This document shows positions 7,118 through 7,703 of a DNA stretch of 7,703 bases, piece by piece. Source of the DNA: Candidatus Cloacimonadota bacterium (GTDB lineage: Bacteria > Cloacimonadota > Cloacimonadia > Cloacimonadales > TCS61); contig JABIME010000124.1 in assembly GCA_018654125.1 (NCBI GenBank), positions 1 through 7,703 of the forward strand. Reading direction: 5' to 3'. The notes under the pieces were generated by a model. That model saw only the letters and a program-made list of their open reading frames with translations. It was not told the DNA's origin and did no database searches. The number at the start of each line of letters is the position of its first letter. Position 1 is the first letter of the stretch. Made by a program: the position numbers and the translations under genes.

Positions 7118-7703
7118 ATGCCCAAACAAAACAGATCAATTTTATTTTTTTTAGTTTTTATTCTAACAGTAGCTATCTTCACTAGTGGTTGTGGAAGTGG
7201 TGGTGCAAGTAAAGAAAAAGAACCTAATAATACTATCGACCAGGCAAATGAAATCACACTAGGCAAACCATTCGAAATCAAGATCAGCCCTGCTAAAGAT
7301 ATCGATTGGTTCAAAGTTGATCTCACCGAGCAGGGATATCTGAAAGTTCAGGCAAGCCAGATCCCAGCAGGTTTGAAACTAGAAGTAGGCTATGCCTTAT
7401 TCCAGGAGTGGGAAGGCAGCAAGGTAAAATGGCTTAAAAAATGGCGTAAGTTACCCGATGCTATATTTATCCCTGAAGCTGGAACTTACTATTTTGCTAT
7501 TATTGATGATTACAATGACAAAGAATCTAATGATCCCATACAGATAAAAGCAGATTTTATTCCAGAATATGATGCTGGAGAACCTAATAATAACCCTGAA
7601 ACAGCTACTACTATTGAATTTGGAACAGCTGTTGAACCCTTGATTTTCCCAACTGGAGATATTGATTGGTATAAAGTAAATGTAACAAAACAAGGTTACA
7701 TTC
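7118..7703 (+). CDS. Lipoprotein with PPC-like tandem repeats (3' end outside window)
   Basis: The frame is open from ATG 7118 to the window end (195 codons plus one base), so the C-terminus is missing. The N-terminus has a hydrophobic stretch (8-21), then TSGC with Cys25, a slightly atypical lipobox (Thr at -3), followed by a Gly/Ser-rich tether; export and lipid anchoring are likely. The mature part is repetitive: EPNN at residues 35 and 155, DIDWFKV/DIDWYKV at 61 and 181, and QGYL/QGYI at 72 and 192, an exact 120-residue period. The pattern EPNN, then G, then a DxDW strand and a hydrophobic strand matches the bacterial pre-peptidase C-terminal (PPC, PF04151-like) domain, a secreted beta-sandwich often found repeated or attached to secreted enzymes. 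The first unit also contains a Trp/Lys-rich segment (about 96-111). It lies downstream of a strong terminator and is probably transcribed separately from gcvPB. No catalytic domain is visible, so a function cannot be given. Confidence 0.85.
   Translation, partial: MPKQNRSILFFLVFILTVAIFTSGCGSGGASKEKEPNNTIDQANEITLGKPFEIKISPAKDIDWFKVDLTEQGYLKVQASQIPAGLKLEVGYALFQEWEGSKVKWLKKWRKLPDAIFIPEAGTYYFAIIDDYNDKESNDPIQIKADFIPEYDAGEPNNNPETATTIEFGTAVEPLIFPTGDIDWYKVNVTKQGYI
7220..7703 (+). repeat. Tandem 360-base coding repeat (PPC-like units), second copy cut by window end
   Basis: Unit 1 starts at 7220 and unit 2 at 7580, both with GAACCTAATAAT. Equivalent motifs stay exactly 360 bases apart (DIDW codons at 7298 and 7658). 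Similarity is clear in protein but patchy in DNA, which points to an old domain duplication rather than a recent one. More units may follow beyond the window. Confidence 0.75.

Noticed and set aside
7093..7693. Minus-strand open frames at 7093-7326 and 7451-7693
   Set aside because: They are antisense to the PPC-repeat lipoprotein gene, whose plus-strand frame has a strong ribosome binding site, signal sequence and domain repeats.
1..7703. Mobile elements, CRISPR array, tRNA or rRNA genes, defence or phage modules
   Set aside because: No transposase or integrase motifs, no regularly spaced short repeats, no terminal inverted repeats and no structural RNA signatures were seen; nearly all sequence is explained by the six genes.

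Overview
This AT-rich window is ordinary coding DNA carrying six protein genes, the first and last cut by the window edges. Two lines of evidence bear on the organism. The 791-residue permease, with two FtsX modules and its own periplasmic domains, is of the kind common in the Bacteroidota and the wider FCB group. However, all five visible gene starts carry a good Shine-Dalgarno sequence (GGGAGG, AAGGAG, AGGAGG and similar), which is unusual for true Bacteroidota. An FCB-group lineage outside Bacteroidota, for example an anaerobic, amino-acid-using Cloacimonadota-like bacterium, fits best. This is an inference, not an identification.

Layout: (1) 1-500, plus strand: C-terminal part of a TauE/SafE-type membrane exporter. 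(2) 502-2877, minus strand: full-length MacB/FtsX-type ABC permease, tail to tail with gene 1 and separated from it by one base. (3) 2878-3025: divergent promoter region. (4) 3026-4012, plus: FlgO/CsgG-like lipoprotein with a second, uncharacterised C-terminal domain, followed by a hairpin terminator. (5) 4146-5489 and 5482-6933, plus: gcvPA and gcvPB, the two subunits of the split glycine dehydrogenase (P-protein), overlapping by 8 bases and closed by a strong palindromic terminator at 6989-7018. (6) 7118 to the window end, plus: lipoprotein with at least two PPC-like repeats 120 residues apart, running off the edge.

The gcvPA-gcvPB pair is the only clear operon. It encodes the PLP-dependent step that decarboxylates glycine and passes the aminomethyl group to lipoyl GcvH; gcvH, gcvT and the dihydrolipoyl dehydrogenase gene must lie elsewhere. 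The other genes are all envelope-related (exporter, permease, two lipoproteins), but nothing ties them into one pathway. I found no CRISPR array, transposase, tRNA, rRNA or defence gene, and no convincing undescribed system. The points most worth following are the C-terminal domain of the FlgO-like lipoprotein and the repeat structure of the last gene.
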